A DNA stretch of 50,258 bases from Gemmatimonadota bacterium (GTDB taxonomy: Bacteria > JAAXHH01), in NCBI GenBank assembly GCA_026713285.1, contig JAPOOT010000370.1, positions 1-50,258 on the forward strand, written 5' to 3'. The translations under genes and the position numbers were made by a program. A model generated the notes under the pieces. It was not told the origin of the DNA. It saw nothing but the letters and a program-made list of their open reading frames with translations, and ran no database searches. Positions within the stretch are counted from its first letter, which is position 1, and each line of letters starts with the position of its first letter. Of this stretch, positions 25,739 through 33,652 are shown in pieces.

Positions 25739-27802
25739 CTAATTGTAGGGACCACATTCGATGAGGCATAGATCGCCGGGATAGACCATGCGGCCCGGTG
25801 AAGGAATCTGGCGTCGGACGTAGCCCGTACCGACTATGGTTGCTTCAATACCCTGTTCGGCCAGGGTCCTTACGGCTTCTCTAACGCTCATGCCTGTCAC
25901 CGACGGAAGCGGCACCGGTGCCTGTTCCGCCCCGGTACCGGGACGTTCGATTTCCCAGTTGCCGCCAAGCGACAGCAAGTCTCCAGTGATCGGTCCTCCC
26001 GATGCCGTAGCTGAACCCTGCGTTCTGCTGCCCGAGGACGAACTCGGCTTGATGGAGGCCAGGTGAAGGGGCAGGCCGTCATCGGATTCGGGAACCGACT
26101 CAACGGGACCGTCCGGCAGATGGACGAGGCGACGAACGATTTTGTTGAAAACGGGCGCGGCCACGGATCCGCCATAGAAGCCGCGTTTCTTCGGCTCGTC
26201 GATCATGACGAGCACGACGATTTCCGGGTCGTTCGCCGGAAACATCCCGGCAAACGAAGACCTGTAATTCCTGGTGTATCCCCTGCCGTCCTCACGGGTC
26301 TTCCAGGCTGTGCCGGTCTTTCCCGCGACCTTGAAACCCGTCACCGCGGCCTTTGTGCCCGTACCCTGGTCCACCACTCCGGCGAATACGCCCATCAGGG
26401 CTTCGGCGGTCTCCTCTTTCATCACTCTGCGAACGACAAACCGCGGTTCGGTCTGCACGGAACCGTCGTTTCTCAGGATGGATCTGATTATCCGAGGTCG
26501 CAGGAGCAGGCCCCCGTTAGCTACGGCGCAATAGGCGGTCGCGAGTTGTACTCCGGTGACGGAAACCCCGTAGCCGATGGACATGGTGGGAAGCGTGGAC
26601 ATGGACCAAACGGCCGGTTTATGCAGGATACCTCTTGCCTCGCCCGGGAGGGCCACGCCCGTTTTCATGCCGAAACCGAATGCCCGGGTGTATTTAAAAA
26701 ACTCCATTTCACCGAGGGCCAGAGCGATTTTGACGGTACCCACGTTGCTGGACCGCTCGATGACTTCCCGTACGCTCAGTTCGTCGTAGACCTCGTGGTC
26801 CGATATCGTCTGCGCGCCCACCTCGATCCGGCCCGCACTGGTATCGATCCGGTCCTCAAGAGAGAACGCACCGGTCTCCAGGGCCGCGGTCGCTGCTACG
26901 ATCTTGAAAGTCGATCCAGGTTCGTAGATATCCACCACCGGCCTGATCTTCTGGGCTTCGAATGGAAACCGTCCCGGTGTATTCGGATCGAAGTCCGGAG
27001 AACTGGCCATGGCCAGTATGTCGCCGTTCGCCGGATCCATCATGATGACCATACCGCCGAGCGCCCCGTGCCACGCTATCGCCTCTTCCAGCGCCTCTTC
27101 CGCGGCAACCTGGGCAGCGATATCGATCGTCAGCACGACGTCCGCGCCGTTCTCCGCCGGATTCTGGTAGGCATCAATCCATGAATACGCCCGTCGCTGG
27201 GCGTCTATCTGCACCACGCTGTACCCTTCTATACCAGATAACAGCTGGTTGTGTTCCATTTCGAACCCGGCCCGACCGGTACCATCTACGCTGAAACCCA
27301 GTATCTGGCCGGCCGCGGTCCGATAGGGATAGACTCGCCTGGCTTCCTTTTGCGTACGTATGTGGGGTTCGAACAGGGGATAGGTGGAGAGGCTTCTAAT
27401 CCGTTCGCTGGTTTCGGGATTCACCCAGCGGACCAAATACCTGAAGTCGGAGGTCCCGGAAACGCGGTCGATGATATGCTGGGGATCTTCGCCGGTGATC
27501 TGGGAAAGCTGAACGGCCAGGTTTCCGATATCGGAGGGGCCGTACCGGTCCCGGTCGAGATCCTGGATACCGAAGGAGTCGAACTCGACACTCAGCGCCA
27601 GCGTGTTACGGTTGCGGTCGAAGATACGGCCCCGGCGGGGGTCGATGGTGACCACCCGGTGCTGTTGGTCATGCGCCCGCTGCCTGTAGGCCTCTCCGTC
27701 GCGAATCTGAATTAGCGCGATACGAATCCCGAGACCTGCGCACAGCACCACTCCGACTACGGCCAGGAGGGTCAGTCTGCGCATACAGGATTTCGCGACC
27801 AT
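25739..27802 (-). CDS. ftsI: Penicillin-binding protein 3 / FtsI with C-terminal PASTA domain
   Basis: Septal transpeptidase, 687 aa, larger than E. coli FtsI (588). It has one N-terminal transmembrane anchor (about 9-31), a pedestal domain with DPRRGRIFDRNRNTLALS (54-71), and the transpeptidase domain with STFK (Ser297), SSN (351-353) and KTG (495-497). After a low-complexity linker (about 575-628) a PASTA domain occupies about 630-685 (PLPSVTGMSVREAVRTLAEQ, ending IECGPYN). Such PASTA tails are typical of Gram-positive septal PBPs and of several Gram-negative phyla outside the Proteobacteria. ATG at 27802, 12 bp after ftsL. It should pair with FtsW (21583-22725). Confidence 0.96.
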   Translation of the reverse strand: MVAKSCMRRLTLLAVVGVVLCAGLGIRIALIQIRDGEAYRQRAHDQQHRVVTIDPRRGRIFDRNRNTLALSVEFDSFGIQDLDRDRYGPSDIGNLAVQLSQITGEDPQHIIDRVSGTSDFRYLVRWVNPETSERIRSLSTYPLFEPHIRTQKEARRVYPYRTAAGQILGFSVDGTGRAGFEMEHNQLLSGIEGYSVVQIDAQRRAYSWIDAYQNPAENGADVVLTIDIAAQVAAEEALEEAIAWHGALGGMVIMMDPANGDILAMASSPDFDPNTPGRFPFEAQKIRPVVDIYEPGSTFKIVAATAALETGAFSLEDRIDTSAGRIEVGAQTISDHEVYDELSVREVIERSSNVGTVKIALALGEMEFFKYTRAFGFGMKTGVALPGEARGILHKPAVWSMSTLPTMSIGYGVSVTGVQLATAYCAVANGGLLLRPRIIRSILRNDGSVQTEPRFVVRRVMKEETAEALMGVFAGVVDQGTGTKAAVTGFKVAGKTGTAWKTREDGRGYTRNYRSSFAGMFPANDPEIVVLVMIDEPKKRGFYGGSVAAPVFNKIVRRLVHLPDGPVESVPESDDGLPLHLASIKPSSSSGSRTQGSATASGGPITGDLLSLGGNWEIERPGTGAEQAPVPLPSVTGMSVREAVRTLAEQGIEATIVGTGYVRRQIPSPGRMVYPGDLCLIECGPYN

Positions 27803-27814
27803 AACGGTATTCCC

Positions 27815-28237
27815 TCATCGGGTATCCACGCGAGCCGCAGGGTACGAGGCAAGGATCAACGCGTCATCCGCCGGCTTACCCGCAATCGCCCTTACATTGG
27901 GCTCGGTGTTGGCCAAAGCCATGGCCGTGTCTACCGCATCCATGTTCACAACCTGTCCGACTGCCGCGTGTTCCAGATCGAAACGACTCATGGCCACGGT
28001 TTCGTTCCGAAGCTGTTCCGCGAGCCGAACGATCTGCACGTGCAAATACGCGCTTTCCTTTTTCAAGGCTTCTTTCTGATTCTCCAGTTGGATGATCTCC
28101 CGCATCAGCGTCGTGGTTTCCACCTGGTGCCAGATGTAACCCATGCTCAGCGACGTTACGAGCGCGATCGTACCGATCCAGCCGATCAATTGTCCCATGT
28201 ACGAGTGGTCGCTGCGGAATCTGATAGCGGATTTCAT
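27815..28237 (-). CDS. ftsL: FtsL-like cell division protein
   Basis: Small bitopic protein, 140 aa: short cytoplasmic start, one transmembrane helix (about 17-36, LIGWIGTIALVTSLSMGYIW), then a heptad-rich coiled coil (about 38-80, ENQKEALKKESAYLHVQIV region). The last 50 residues are non-helical and small-residue rich. FtsL sequences diverge strongly, so the call rests on architecture and the position rsmH-ftsL-ftsI. ATG at 28237 with GGAG nine bases upstream. It would form the FtsQLB complex with FtsQ; an FtsB gene is not in this window. Confidence 0.85.
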   Translation of the reverse strand: MKSAIRFRSDHSYMGQLIGWIGTIALVTSLSMGYIWHQVETTTLMREIIQLENQKEALKKESAYLHVQIVRLAEQLRNETVAMSRFDLEHAAVGQVVNMDAVDTAMALANTEPNVRAIAGKPADDALILASYPAARVDTR

Positions 28238-28267
28238 GACGGGCTTCTCCGTTCTATATTAAAGATG

Positions 28268-29281
28268 TCAATTACAGTGTGCGTGTTGATCGTCGGGCAA
28301 ACGTTCAATCATCCGGAACCTGGCGCTTCGCGCCCGCGGGTTGTTCGCGACTTCTTCACGGGAGGCCACGACGGCCCGTTTCGTATGCAGCACGGCAACG
28401 CGCCTGTGCTGGCAGACGCACTGTGGAAAGCCGGGCGGACAAATGCAGTCCGATGCCCAGGTTTCGAATGTCCGCTTGACCAGTCGATCTTCCAGTGAAT
28501 GATAGGATATGATACCGAAACGACCCCGGTTGCTCAGGAGGGGAAGCATGGTATCCAAAACCGATTTCAATTTGTCCAGTTCCTGGTTGACGGCGATTCT
28601 TAGTGCCTGGAACACCCGGGCGCAGGACTTGACCGCCCATCTGCGGCGGACCGCGGACCTGATCGTATCAGCCAGCCTGGCGGTGGAAGTCAGCGGCGCC
28701 CTGTCGCGGGTTCTGACGATCGCGTTCGCGACGCCGCGCGCCTGCCGTTCCTCGCCGTATTCCCGTATGATCCGCTCGAGTTCATCCCGGGAACTTTCGT
28801 TGACGATATGGGCCGCGGTCAACGGCTTGCCCCGGTCCATGCGCATGTCGAGCGGACCGTCTGACTGGAATGAAAATCCGCGATCAGGCGTATCGACCTG
28901 GTAAGACGATATGCCAAGGTCCAGAATCAGTCCGTCCACCCGGGAGATGCGTTTCGCTTCCAGCACGGACGCCAACTCCGTATAATCCCGTTGCAGGATC
29001 TCCACGCGAGGAGTACTTCCCCGCGCAAGCCGCGCACCTGCTGCGCCGACCGCTTCAGCATCCCTGTCCAGCCCGATCAACCGACCGGATTCGCCAAGCC
29101 GCTCCAGAATGGCGCGCGCGTGACCGCCTCCGCCGATCGTACCGTCTACATATGTGCCGGAAGTGTTCCAGACGAGCATCTCGGCTACCTTCCCCGCAAG
29201 AACGGGAACATGATTGTACTTGTCTGCCAGACCCATGATCATTCCGTGATTTAACGGAGCCGCATGGGTGGAAAGCATCAT
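28268..29281 (-). CDS. rsmH: 16S rRNA (cytosine-N4) methyltransferase RsmH
   Basis: SAM-dependent methyltransferase acting on C1402 of 16S rRNA, second gene of most dcw clusters; 337 aa. It shows NHVPVL near the start, the SAM-binding YVDGTIGGGGHARAIL, LDLGISSYQVDTPDRGFSF, and RVFQALRIAVNQELDKL, all RsmH hallmarks, and ISYHSLEDRLVKR near the C-terminus. A cysteine-rich CICPPGFPQCVC segment precedes the basic tail. The ATG at 29281 overlaps the mraZ stop as ATGA. Later in-frame ATGs shortly before NHVPVL are possible and would give a length closer to E. coli RsmH (313). Confidence 0.96.
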   Translation of the reverse strand: MMLSTHAAPLNHGMIMGLADKYNHVPVLAGKVAEMLVWNTSGTYVDGTIGGGGHARAILERLGESGRLIGLDRDAEAVGAAGARLARGSTPRVEILQRDYTELASVLEAKRISRVDGLILDLGISSYQVDTPDRGFSFQSDGPLDMRMDRGKPLTAAHIVNESSRDELERIIREYGEERQARGVANAIVRTRDRAPLTSTARLADTIRSAVRRRWAVKSCARVFQALRIAVNQELDKLKSVLDTMLPLLSNRGRFGIISYHSLEDRLVKRTFETWASDCICPPGFPQCVCQHRRVAVLHTKRAVVASREEVANNPRARSARFRMIERLPDDQHAHCN

Positions 29282-29718
29282 ACGAACAGGGACTCCGCGA
29301 TCTCTTCGTATGTATGTCCCGATTCGTTCATGACTTTCTCATACTCCCCGGGACTCCAGAGTTCAAAGTGGTCAAGCGTTCCGATGATCAGTACTTCCGT
29401 TTCAATGCCGGCGCGTTCGATCAGCTGCCTGGGAAGGGCGATACGACCCTGCTTGTCCATTGAGACTGCCACGGCCTCCGACGAGAGCATCCTGATGAAG
29501 ATCCGCGTGTTCTGCCTTGTGACAGGCAGTTCTCGCAATCGGGTGTCGATCTGTTCCCATTCGTCGATTGGATAGACGAAAAGACATCCATCGAGTCCCC
29601 GCGTGATGATCAGCGTGTCGTCCTCGTCGGTCCGGATGTGCTTGCGAAACTTCACAGGGACGTTGACCCGGCCTTTGTGGTCCACGGTGTAGGTGTATGA
29701 ACCCAGGAAGTTAACCAT
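29278..29718 (-). CDS. mraZ: Transcriptional regulator MraZ
   Basis: First gene of the dcw cluster, 146 aa, with two SpoVT-AbrB (swapped-hairpin) DNA-binding domains: about residues 5-50 (YTVDHKGRVNVPVKFR) and 76-120 (VSMDKQGRIALPRQLI). MraZ proteins form ring oligomers and bind short direct repeats in their own promoter, repressing the operon in E. coli. Such repeats are present here at 29816-29840, just after the predicted -10 box. ATG at 29718 with GGGAG at about 7-nt spacing; leader about 115 nt. The stop overlaps the rsmH start. Confidence 0.96.
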   Translation of the reverse strand: MVNFLGSYTYTVDHKGRVNVPVKFRKHIRTDEDDTLIITRGLDGCLFVYPIDEWEQIDTRLRELPVTRQNTRIFIRMLSSEAVAVSMDKQGRIALPRQLIERAGIETEVLIIGTLDHFELWSPGEYEKVMNESGHTYEEIAESLFV

Positions 29719-29810
29719 TCACGATCTCCCTGTAACACAAAGGAGTAAACACCCTGTCCTGAGGTGGTTGTTTACGAATACTATACAAGTGTTTGGTATT
29801 CAGGATGTTC

Positions 29811-29840
29811 TGGGACCCACTTTGTCCCACTTCTACCCAC
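29811..29840 (-). promoter_or_regulatory. mraZ: MraZ-box-like operator: three GTGGG direct repeats at exact 10-bp spacing
   Basis: On the minus strand GTGGG occurs at 29840-29836, 29830-29826 and 29820-29816, each 10 bp apart, i.e. on one helix face. The third repeat is followed by TCCCA, making a TGGGACCCA palindrome at 29811-29819. The repeats begin 1 bp after the -10 hexamer and span the predicted transcription start. MraZ of E. coli and of mollicutes is known to bind comparable TGGG/AAAGTGG-type direct repeats. Autoregulation by MraZ is inference. Confidence 0.78.
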
Positions 29841-29841
29841 T

Positions 29842-29870
29842 ATACTACATAGCACCCCCCATATTGTCAA
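29842..29870 (-). promoter_or_regulatory. Sigma-70-type promoter of the dcw operon
   Basis: TTGACA (29870-29865), 17-bp spacer, TAGTAT (29847-29842) on the minus strand; predicted start near 29835, giving a leader of about 115 nt before mraZ. An A/T-rich tract (CCATTTTTTATTG) lies immediately upstream, like an UP element. It is the only strong candidate found for the 12-gene dcw run. Confidence 0.82.
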
Positions 29871-30193
29871 TAAAAAATGGACTTACATCGATTTTCTTTA
29901 CCTTTGGATAAGGGAATCTTCGTAACTCCATGTGCGCAAAAGACTATATGTGTGTTGATACACATCAGGCGTTGACACCATATACCACGAATTTTCGTCG
30001 ATTCAGGCACTATATGGCAGTGTTCACGCGCAAAGACGCCCCCGGGAGGATTCCTCCCGAACGTGAAAGCCTTTTTGTCAGCCTGTGTGGAATAAAATGC
30101 GATGGGGTCTTGCCGGATCCGGACGATTCATTTCAGGGCGCGCCGGCCTGCCGGCTGCATCCGGCCCTGTTACTCAAATGACCCGGGGAGCGT
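29871..30193. other. Remainder of the proC-mraZ intergenic region, with two dyads
   Basis: No gene is supported here. Two symmetric elements are visible: ATGTGT-N6-ACACAT at 29948-29965, and a near-perfect palindrome CGGGAGGA-T-TCCTCCCG at 30043-30059. Neither is followed by a clear T-run in the minus direction, so a proC terminator is not evident. The lower GC content around 29870-30020 contrasts with the flanking genes and suits a regulatory region. The role of the dyads is unknown; they could bind a second regulator upstream of the dcw promoter. Confidence 0.45.
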
Positions 30194-31012
30194 CTAATTG
30201 CCGTCTCGGAGTTCTCTTGATCGCCGCGTGGCGGTCTCGACCGCGCTGATCAGCATGCTGCGCAATCCACGGATTTCCAGGTCGTGTACCGCTGCGATGG
30301 TGGTGCCGCCCGGCGTAAGTACCTGGTCGCGCAACACCGCGGGATGCTTGCCGGTCTCCTGAATAAGCCGCGCGGCGCCAAGTACGGTCTGGGCCGCCAG
30401 GTCCAGGGCGACTTCTCGGGGCAGGCCCATTTTCACACCGCCGTCCGACAATGCCTCTATTACCATATATATATAGGCGGGGCCGCTCCCGCTGAGACCG
30501 GTTACCGCGTCCAGAAGATGCTCGTTCACGAAAACGACGCGCCCTACCGCCTGGAAGATACGGGCCGCAATCTGTTTATGTTCTTCGCCGGCGTACGTGC
30601 CCGGCGAAATGGCCGCAGCCCCCTCGTCCACCAGGGAGGCGATATTCGGCATCACCCGGACGACAGGATTCTCGGTGCGTGCCATTTCCGTAATCGAGGT
30701 TGTCGTCATTCCCGCCGCGATCGTAATCAGCAGCTGATCGGGACGGAGACAGTCGCGTACTTGATCCACCACGCGTTCAATGGCCTGGGGCTTGAGGCAG
30801 ATCATGACGATATCCGCTTCACGCACCGCTTTGCGGTTGTCCGTGGTCCAGCCAACATCCCAATGCTCCGCCAGGTCCTTGAGGTAATCGGACCGCAGAC
30901 CGGTAATCACGATTTGTTCCGGGGGAACGAGATTTGCTCTGCGTATGCCGCCGAGCAGGCAGGATCCCATGTTTCCAGTTCCAAGTATCATGATGCGACG
31001 ATTGTTCAGCAT
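30194..31012 (-). CDS. proC: Pyrroline-5-carboxylate reductase
   Basis: Last step of proline synthesis, NAD(P)H-dependent reduction of P5C; cytoplasmic, 272 aa (E. coli 269). The dinucleotide-binding start RRIMILGTGNMGSCLLGG is followed by CLKPQ near 74, VRVMPN (about 119-124), the substrate-site segment AVTGLSGSGPAYIYMVIEAL, and the C-terminal signature RDQVLTPGGTTIAAVHDLE. ATG at 31012 with GGAAGG upstream. It lies 30 bp after prmC at the end of the rpmE-prfA-prmC-proC run; a 475-bp intergenic region follows. Confidence 0.97.
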   Translation of the reverse strand: MLNNRRIMILGTGNMGSCLLGGIRRANLVPPEQIVITGLRSDYLKDLAEHWDVGWTTDNRKAVREADIVMICLKPQAIERVVDQVRDCLRPDQLLITIAAGMTTTSITEMARTENPVVRVMPNIASLVDEGAAAISPGTYAGEEHKQIAARIFQAVGRVVFVNEHLLDAVTGLSGSGPAYIYMVIEALSDGGVKMGLPREVALDLAAQTVLGAARLIQETGKHPAVLRDQVLTPGGTTIAAVHDLEIRGLRSMLISAVETATRRSRELRDGN

Positions 31013-31042
31013 GGTGCACCTTCCGGTCGGTGAAGCCGGGGA

Positions 31043-32002
31043 TCACCCGACGTGGATGGCGGACACGATACGGTCCAGGCCATTGTAATCCTTCACGATC
31101 TTCATTTTTCCGAATACACGGCGGTCCGTCATTAAACGAGACACCGCCGCGGACTGTTCCGAGCCGATTTCCAGGGCGATCATCCCGCCTTTTTTCAGGT
31201 ACGCCGGGGCCTGGTCGATGAGTTCGCGGTAGCATATCAGGCCATCTTCGCCGCCATGGAGGGCCAGCCGTGGTTCAAACGCGCGAATCTCATCCGGCAG
31301 GCTGTCCATCTCCCGCGAAGTGACATAAGGCGGGTTGGACACGATGAGGTCCAAAGCGGGGATGGATGACGCGTTCAACGGCGCCAGCAACGAACCCCGC
31401 GCGAAGGCAATCCGGCTACGGTCCCGGAGCAGGCGGCCGGCATTCCTGCGCGCGATCCCCAGGGCCTCGTCGGAGACATCGGTTGCATACCCCCGAACCG
31501 ACGGGCATTCCAGGGCGAGCGTGACCGCGAGGACCCCTGAGCCGGTGCCGACGTCCGCGAAATGGACGGGGCGGTCGGAAGGCGTTCCGCCGGTATTCCG
31601 CGCCCGGGTCCGCATGCCCGGTTTTCCAATGGGCACGCGCCGAATCCCATTCAGGAAGGGACGCACGTGGTCTACAATCCTCTCGGTCTCGGGCCGGGGG
31701 ATCAGCACGGCCGGCGATACCAGGAACTCACGGCCGTAAAACTCCGCACTACCCGTAAGATACTGGACTGGTTCTCCGCGCATTCTTCGGCTGACCAGCG
31801 CCGAAAACCGGGAAGTCTCCAGTATGTCGAGACGCCTGGCATGGTCGAGGTACAACGCGAGACGGTTTGACGCGCACACCTCCCCCAGCAGGATTTCGGA
31901 TTCGACGCGGCTGGCGGGATTCGCCCGGCCGTCCAGCTTGCGGGCTGCCCAGTCGACCGCCTGTAGCACGGTCAACGCGGCAGGGCATTCAAGTCTGTTC
32001 AT
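31043..32002 (-). CDS. prmC: Peptide chain release factor N5-glutamine methyltransferase PrmC
   Basis: Methylates the glutamine of the GGQ motif in RF1/RF2; 319 aa against 277 in E. coli. N-terminal helical domain with GEPVQYLTGSAEFYGREFLV and LIPRPETE; SAM motif I FADVGTGSGVLAV; catalytic LIVSNPPYVTSREM, the NPPY motif. About 25 extra residues (basic and Gly/Arg-rich, NGIRRVPIGKPGMRTRARN region) sit between RPETE and motif I, accounting for most of the added length. ATG at 32002. It directly follows prfA (21 bp), whose product is its substrate, the usual pairing. Confidence 0.96.
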   Translation of the reverse strand: MNRLECPAALTVLQAVDWAARKLDGRANPASRVESEILLGEVCASNRLALYLDHARRLDILETSRFSALVSRRMRGEPVQYLTGSAEFYGREFLVSPAVLIPRPETERIVDHVRPFLNGIRRVPIGKPGMRTRARNTGGTPSDRPVHFADVGTGSGVLAVTLALECPSVRGYATDVSDEALGIARRNAGRLLRDRSRIAFARGSLLAPLNASSIPALDLIVSNPPYVTSREMDSLPDEIRAFEPRLALHGGEDGLICYRELIDQAPAYLKKGGMIALEIGSEQSAAVSRLMTDRRVFGKMKIVKDYNGLDRIVSAIHVG

Positions 32003-32023
32003 GGGCCATTTTCGGGAATGGCG

Positions 32024-33106
32024 TCATGACGAAGTCAACTGGGCGATCTTCTCCGCCTGTTCCGCCTCCGCCAGGGACCGGATGATCTCCTCGATGTCCC
32101 CTTCCAGTATCTGGTCAATCTTGTAAAGCGTCAAACCGATGCGGTGGTCCGTGACCCTTCCCTGCGGGAAATTGTACGTCCGTATCTTCTCGCTACGGTC
32201 TCCCGTTCTCACCTGGGACCTGCGGCTGCTCGCCTTTTCCGCTTCCCGCTCCTGCCGGGCCACGTCAAGCAGCCGGGCCCGCAGCACCTTCATGGCCTTG
32301 GCCTTGTTCTTGTGTTGCGACTTCTCATCCTGGCACGATACGACCAGGCCGGTCGGCAAATGGGTTATGCGCACTGCTGAATCGGTTGTATTGACGCTTT
32401 GGCCGCCCGGTCCGGAGGAACGGAAAACATCGAAAACGAGATCTTTCTTCTCGTCGATGTCCACGTCCACTTCGGCCGCTTCGGGAAGTATCACCACCGA
32501 TGCGGCAGAGGTATGCACCCTCCCCTGCGTTTCCGTAACGGGGACCCGCTGCACGCGATGGACGCCGCTTTCGTTCTTCAGCCTTCCGTATACCCCCTTG
32601 CCCTCGACCTGGAAAATGACCTCCTTGACGCCCCCCCTTTCAGCGCCATTGGAGTTCAGTGTTTCGGTCTTCCATCCGCGGCTGTCCGCGTACCTGCTGT
32701 ACATGCGGTACAACTCTCCGGCAAAGATGGCCGCTTCGTTGCCGCCTGTCCCGGCCCTGATTTCGCAGATGATGTTTCGCTCGTCTTCGGGATCCCTGGG
32801 AACGATCAACCGCGTAAGTTCCTGCTCGAGTTCCGCTTTATCACGATCCAGACATTCCACTTCGTCCCGGGCAAGTTCGGCCATGTCGGGGTCGGCGCCG
32901 GACTCCTGAAGCACCGAACGGGCCGATTCGAGGTCATCCAGGATTTTCCGGTACACGCGGTACCGATCGATCACCGGGGTCAGTTCGCGGTATTCCCGCC
33001 CGATTTCGCGCAGCTTCTGCGGATTGGTGGTTACGGAAGGATCCGCCAGCTGACTGTCGAGGGATTCGAAGCGTCGAACGATATTTTCGAGTTGATGGAG
33101 TAACAT
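32024..33106 (-). CDS. prfA: Peptide chain release factor 1
   Basis: Reads UAA and UAG and triggers peptide release; 360 aa, equal to E. coli RF1. The codon-recognition tripeptide is PVT (189-191, in RVPVTETQGRVHTS), of the RF1 PxT type rather than the RF2 SPF type. The catalytic GGQ is at 234-236 in RSSGPGGQSVNTTDSAV. The ATG at 33106 is chosen; an upstream in-frame TTG at 33142 would add 12 unconserved residues. No strong Shine-Dalgarno precedes the ATG. 94 bp after rpmE; prmC follows at 21 bp. Confidence 0.97.
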   Translation of the reverse strand: MLLHQLENIVRRFESLDSQLADPSVTTNPQKLREIGREYRELTPVIDRYRVYRKILDDLESARSVLQESGADPDMAELARDEVECLDRDKAELEQELTRLIVPRDPEDERNIICEIRAGTGGNEAAIFAGELYRMYSRYADSRGWKTETLNSNGAERGGVKEVIFQVEGKGVYGRLKNESGVHRVQRVPVTETQGRVHTSAASVVILPEAAEVDVDIDEKKDLVFDVFRSSGPGGQSVNTTDSAVRITHLPTGLVVSCQDEKSQHKNKAKAMKVLRARLLDVARQEREAEKASSRRSQVRTGDRSEKIRTYNFPQGRVTDHRIGLTLYKIDQILEGDIEEIIRSLAEAEQAEKIAQLTSS

Positions 33107-33200
33107 GGAGGCATGGCAAGGTAGGGGAGCGGCGGCATCCAATAGTCGAGAACAGCCTGGACTGTCGGGCCTGGAAGGGTCGGGCGACTTCGATCGCGGC

Positions 33201-33404
33201 TTACTCGCTGATTCCGTACTTTCGGTTGAAGCGTTCCACGCGTCCTGCGCTGTCGACCATTTTCTGCTTTCCGGTGTAGAAGGGATGGCAAGCCGAGCAG
33301 ATCTCCACGTGGATCGTATCGATCGTCGAGCGAGTCTTAAAAGTATTGCCGCAGGCGCAACTTACCGTGATTTCCTTGTACTCAGGGTGAATTCCACTCT
33401 TCAT
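33201..33404 (-). CDS. rpmE: 50S ribosomal protein L31 (zinc-binding type)
   Basis: Ribosomal protein bL31, 67 aa. The cysteine ligands are Cys16, Cys18, Cys36 and Cys39 (CAC and CSAC), identifying the zinc-binding C+ form. HPFYTGKQKMVDSAGRVERF is the family C-terminal half. ATG at 33404 with AAGGAG 8-9 nt upstream, a strong site fitting a ribosomal protein. It heads the rpmE-prfA-prmC-proC unit, with a near-consensus promoter at 33479-33507. rpmE next to prfA is a common arrangement. Confidence 0.98.
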   Translation of the reverse strand: MKSGIHPEYKEITVSCACGNTFKTRSTIDTIHVEICSACHPFYTGKQKMVDSAGRVERFNRKYGISE

Positions 33405-33478
33405 CGGGCTGACTCCTTGAGGTCTTCGGCCGTGTTATAAGAATCGCCGGGCTGCTTGTTTATTTAAGCGCCCAGCCA

Positions 33479-33507
33479 AAAATAGGTGGAGTCTGGCAGA
33501 CTGTCAA
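33479..33507 (-). promoter_or_regulatory. Sigma-70-type promoter of rpmE with palindrome in the spacer
   Basis: TTGACA (33507-33502), 17-bp spacer, TATTTT (33484-33479) on the minus strand. The spacer holds a perfect dyad AGTCTG-G-CAGACT (33490-33502) that reaches into the -35 box, a position where a bound protein would block polymerase. It does not resemble a classical Zur box. Predicted start near 33472, leader about 68 nt. Confidence 0.72.
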
Positions 33508-33548
33508 GCATCTTTTGCCTTCAGGCCCGCCCGTCCGGGACAAATGAG

Positions 33549-33577
33549 TTGCCGACGAAAAGCCGGTTCCTTATATT
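33549..33577 (+). promoter_or_regulatory. Candidate promoter for the ppiD-like gene
   Basis: TTGCCG (33549-33554), 17-bp spacer, TATATT (33572-33577) on the plus strand, followed by a T-rich stretch; predicted start near 33584, about 70 nt before the ATG at 33653. The -35 matches consensus at four of six positions. It is divergent from the rpmE promoter, 41 bp between -35 boxes. Confidence 0.55.
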
Positions 33578-33652
33578 TACGTGTCTTTTTCCATACGTCC
33601 GGAAACATGCTGGAGGAACGAACGGCACAAGTCCGCAAGGAGCGCAGGCAAT

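Noticed and set aside
29955..29983. Plus-strand promoter (TTGATA and a CATATA-like box)
   Set aside because: There is no plus-strand gene downstream and the boxes are weak; more likely chance in an A/T-rich stretch.
30043..30059. Palindrome as intrinsic terminator of proC
   Set aside because: The symmetric stem is strong, but no T-run follows on the minus strand, and it lies about 135 bp after the stop. It is kept only as an unassigned dyad.
29930..30181. Possible small plus-strand protein (83 codons) in the proC-mraZ gap
   Set aside because: No ribosome site, no recognisable domain, and a cysteine/arginine-rich random-looking composition; it lies in a regulatory region.
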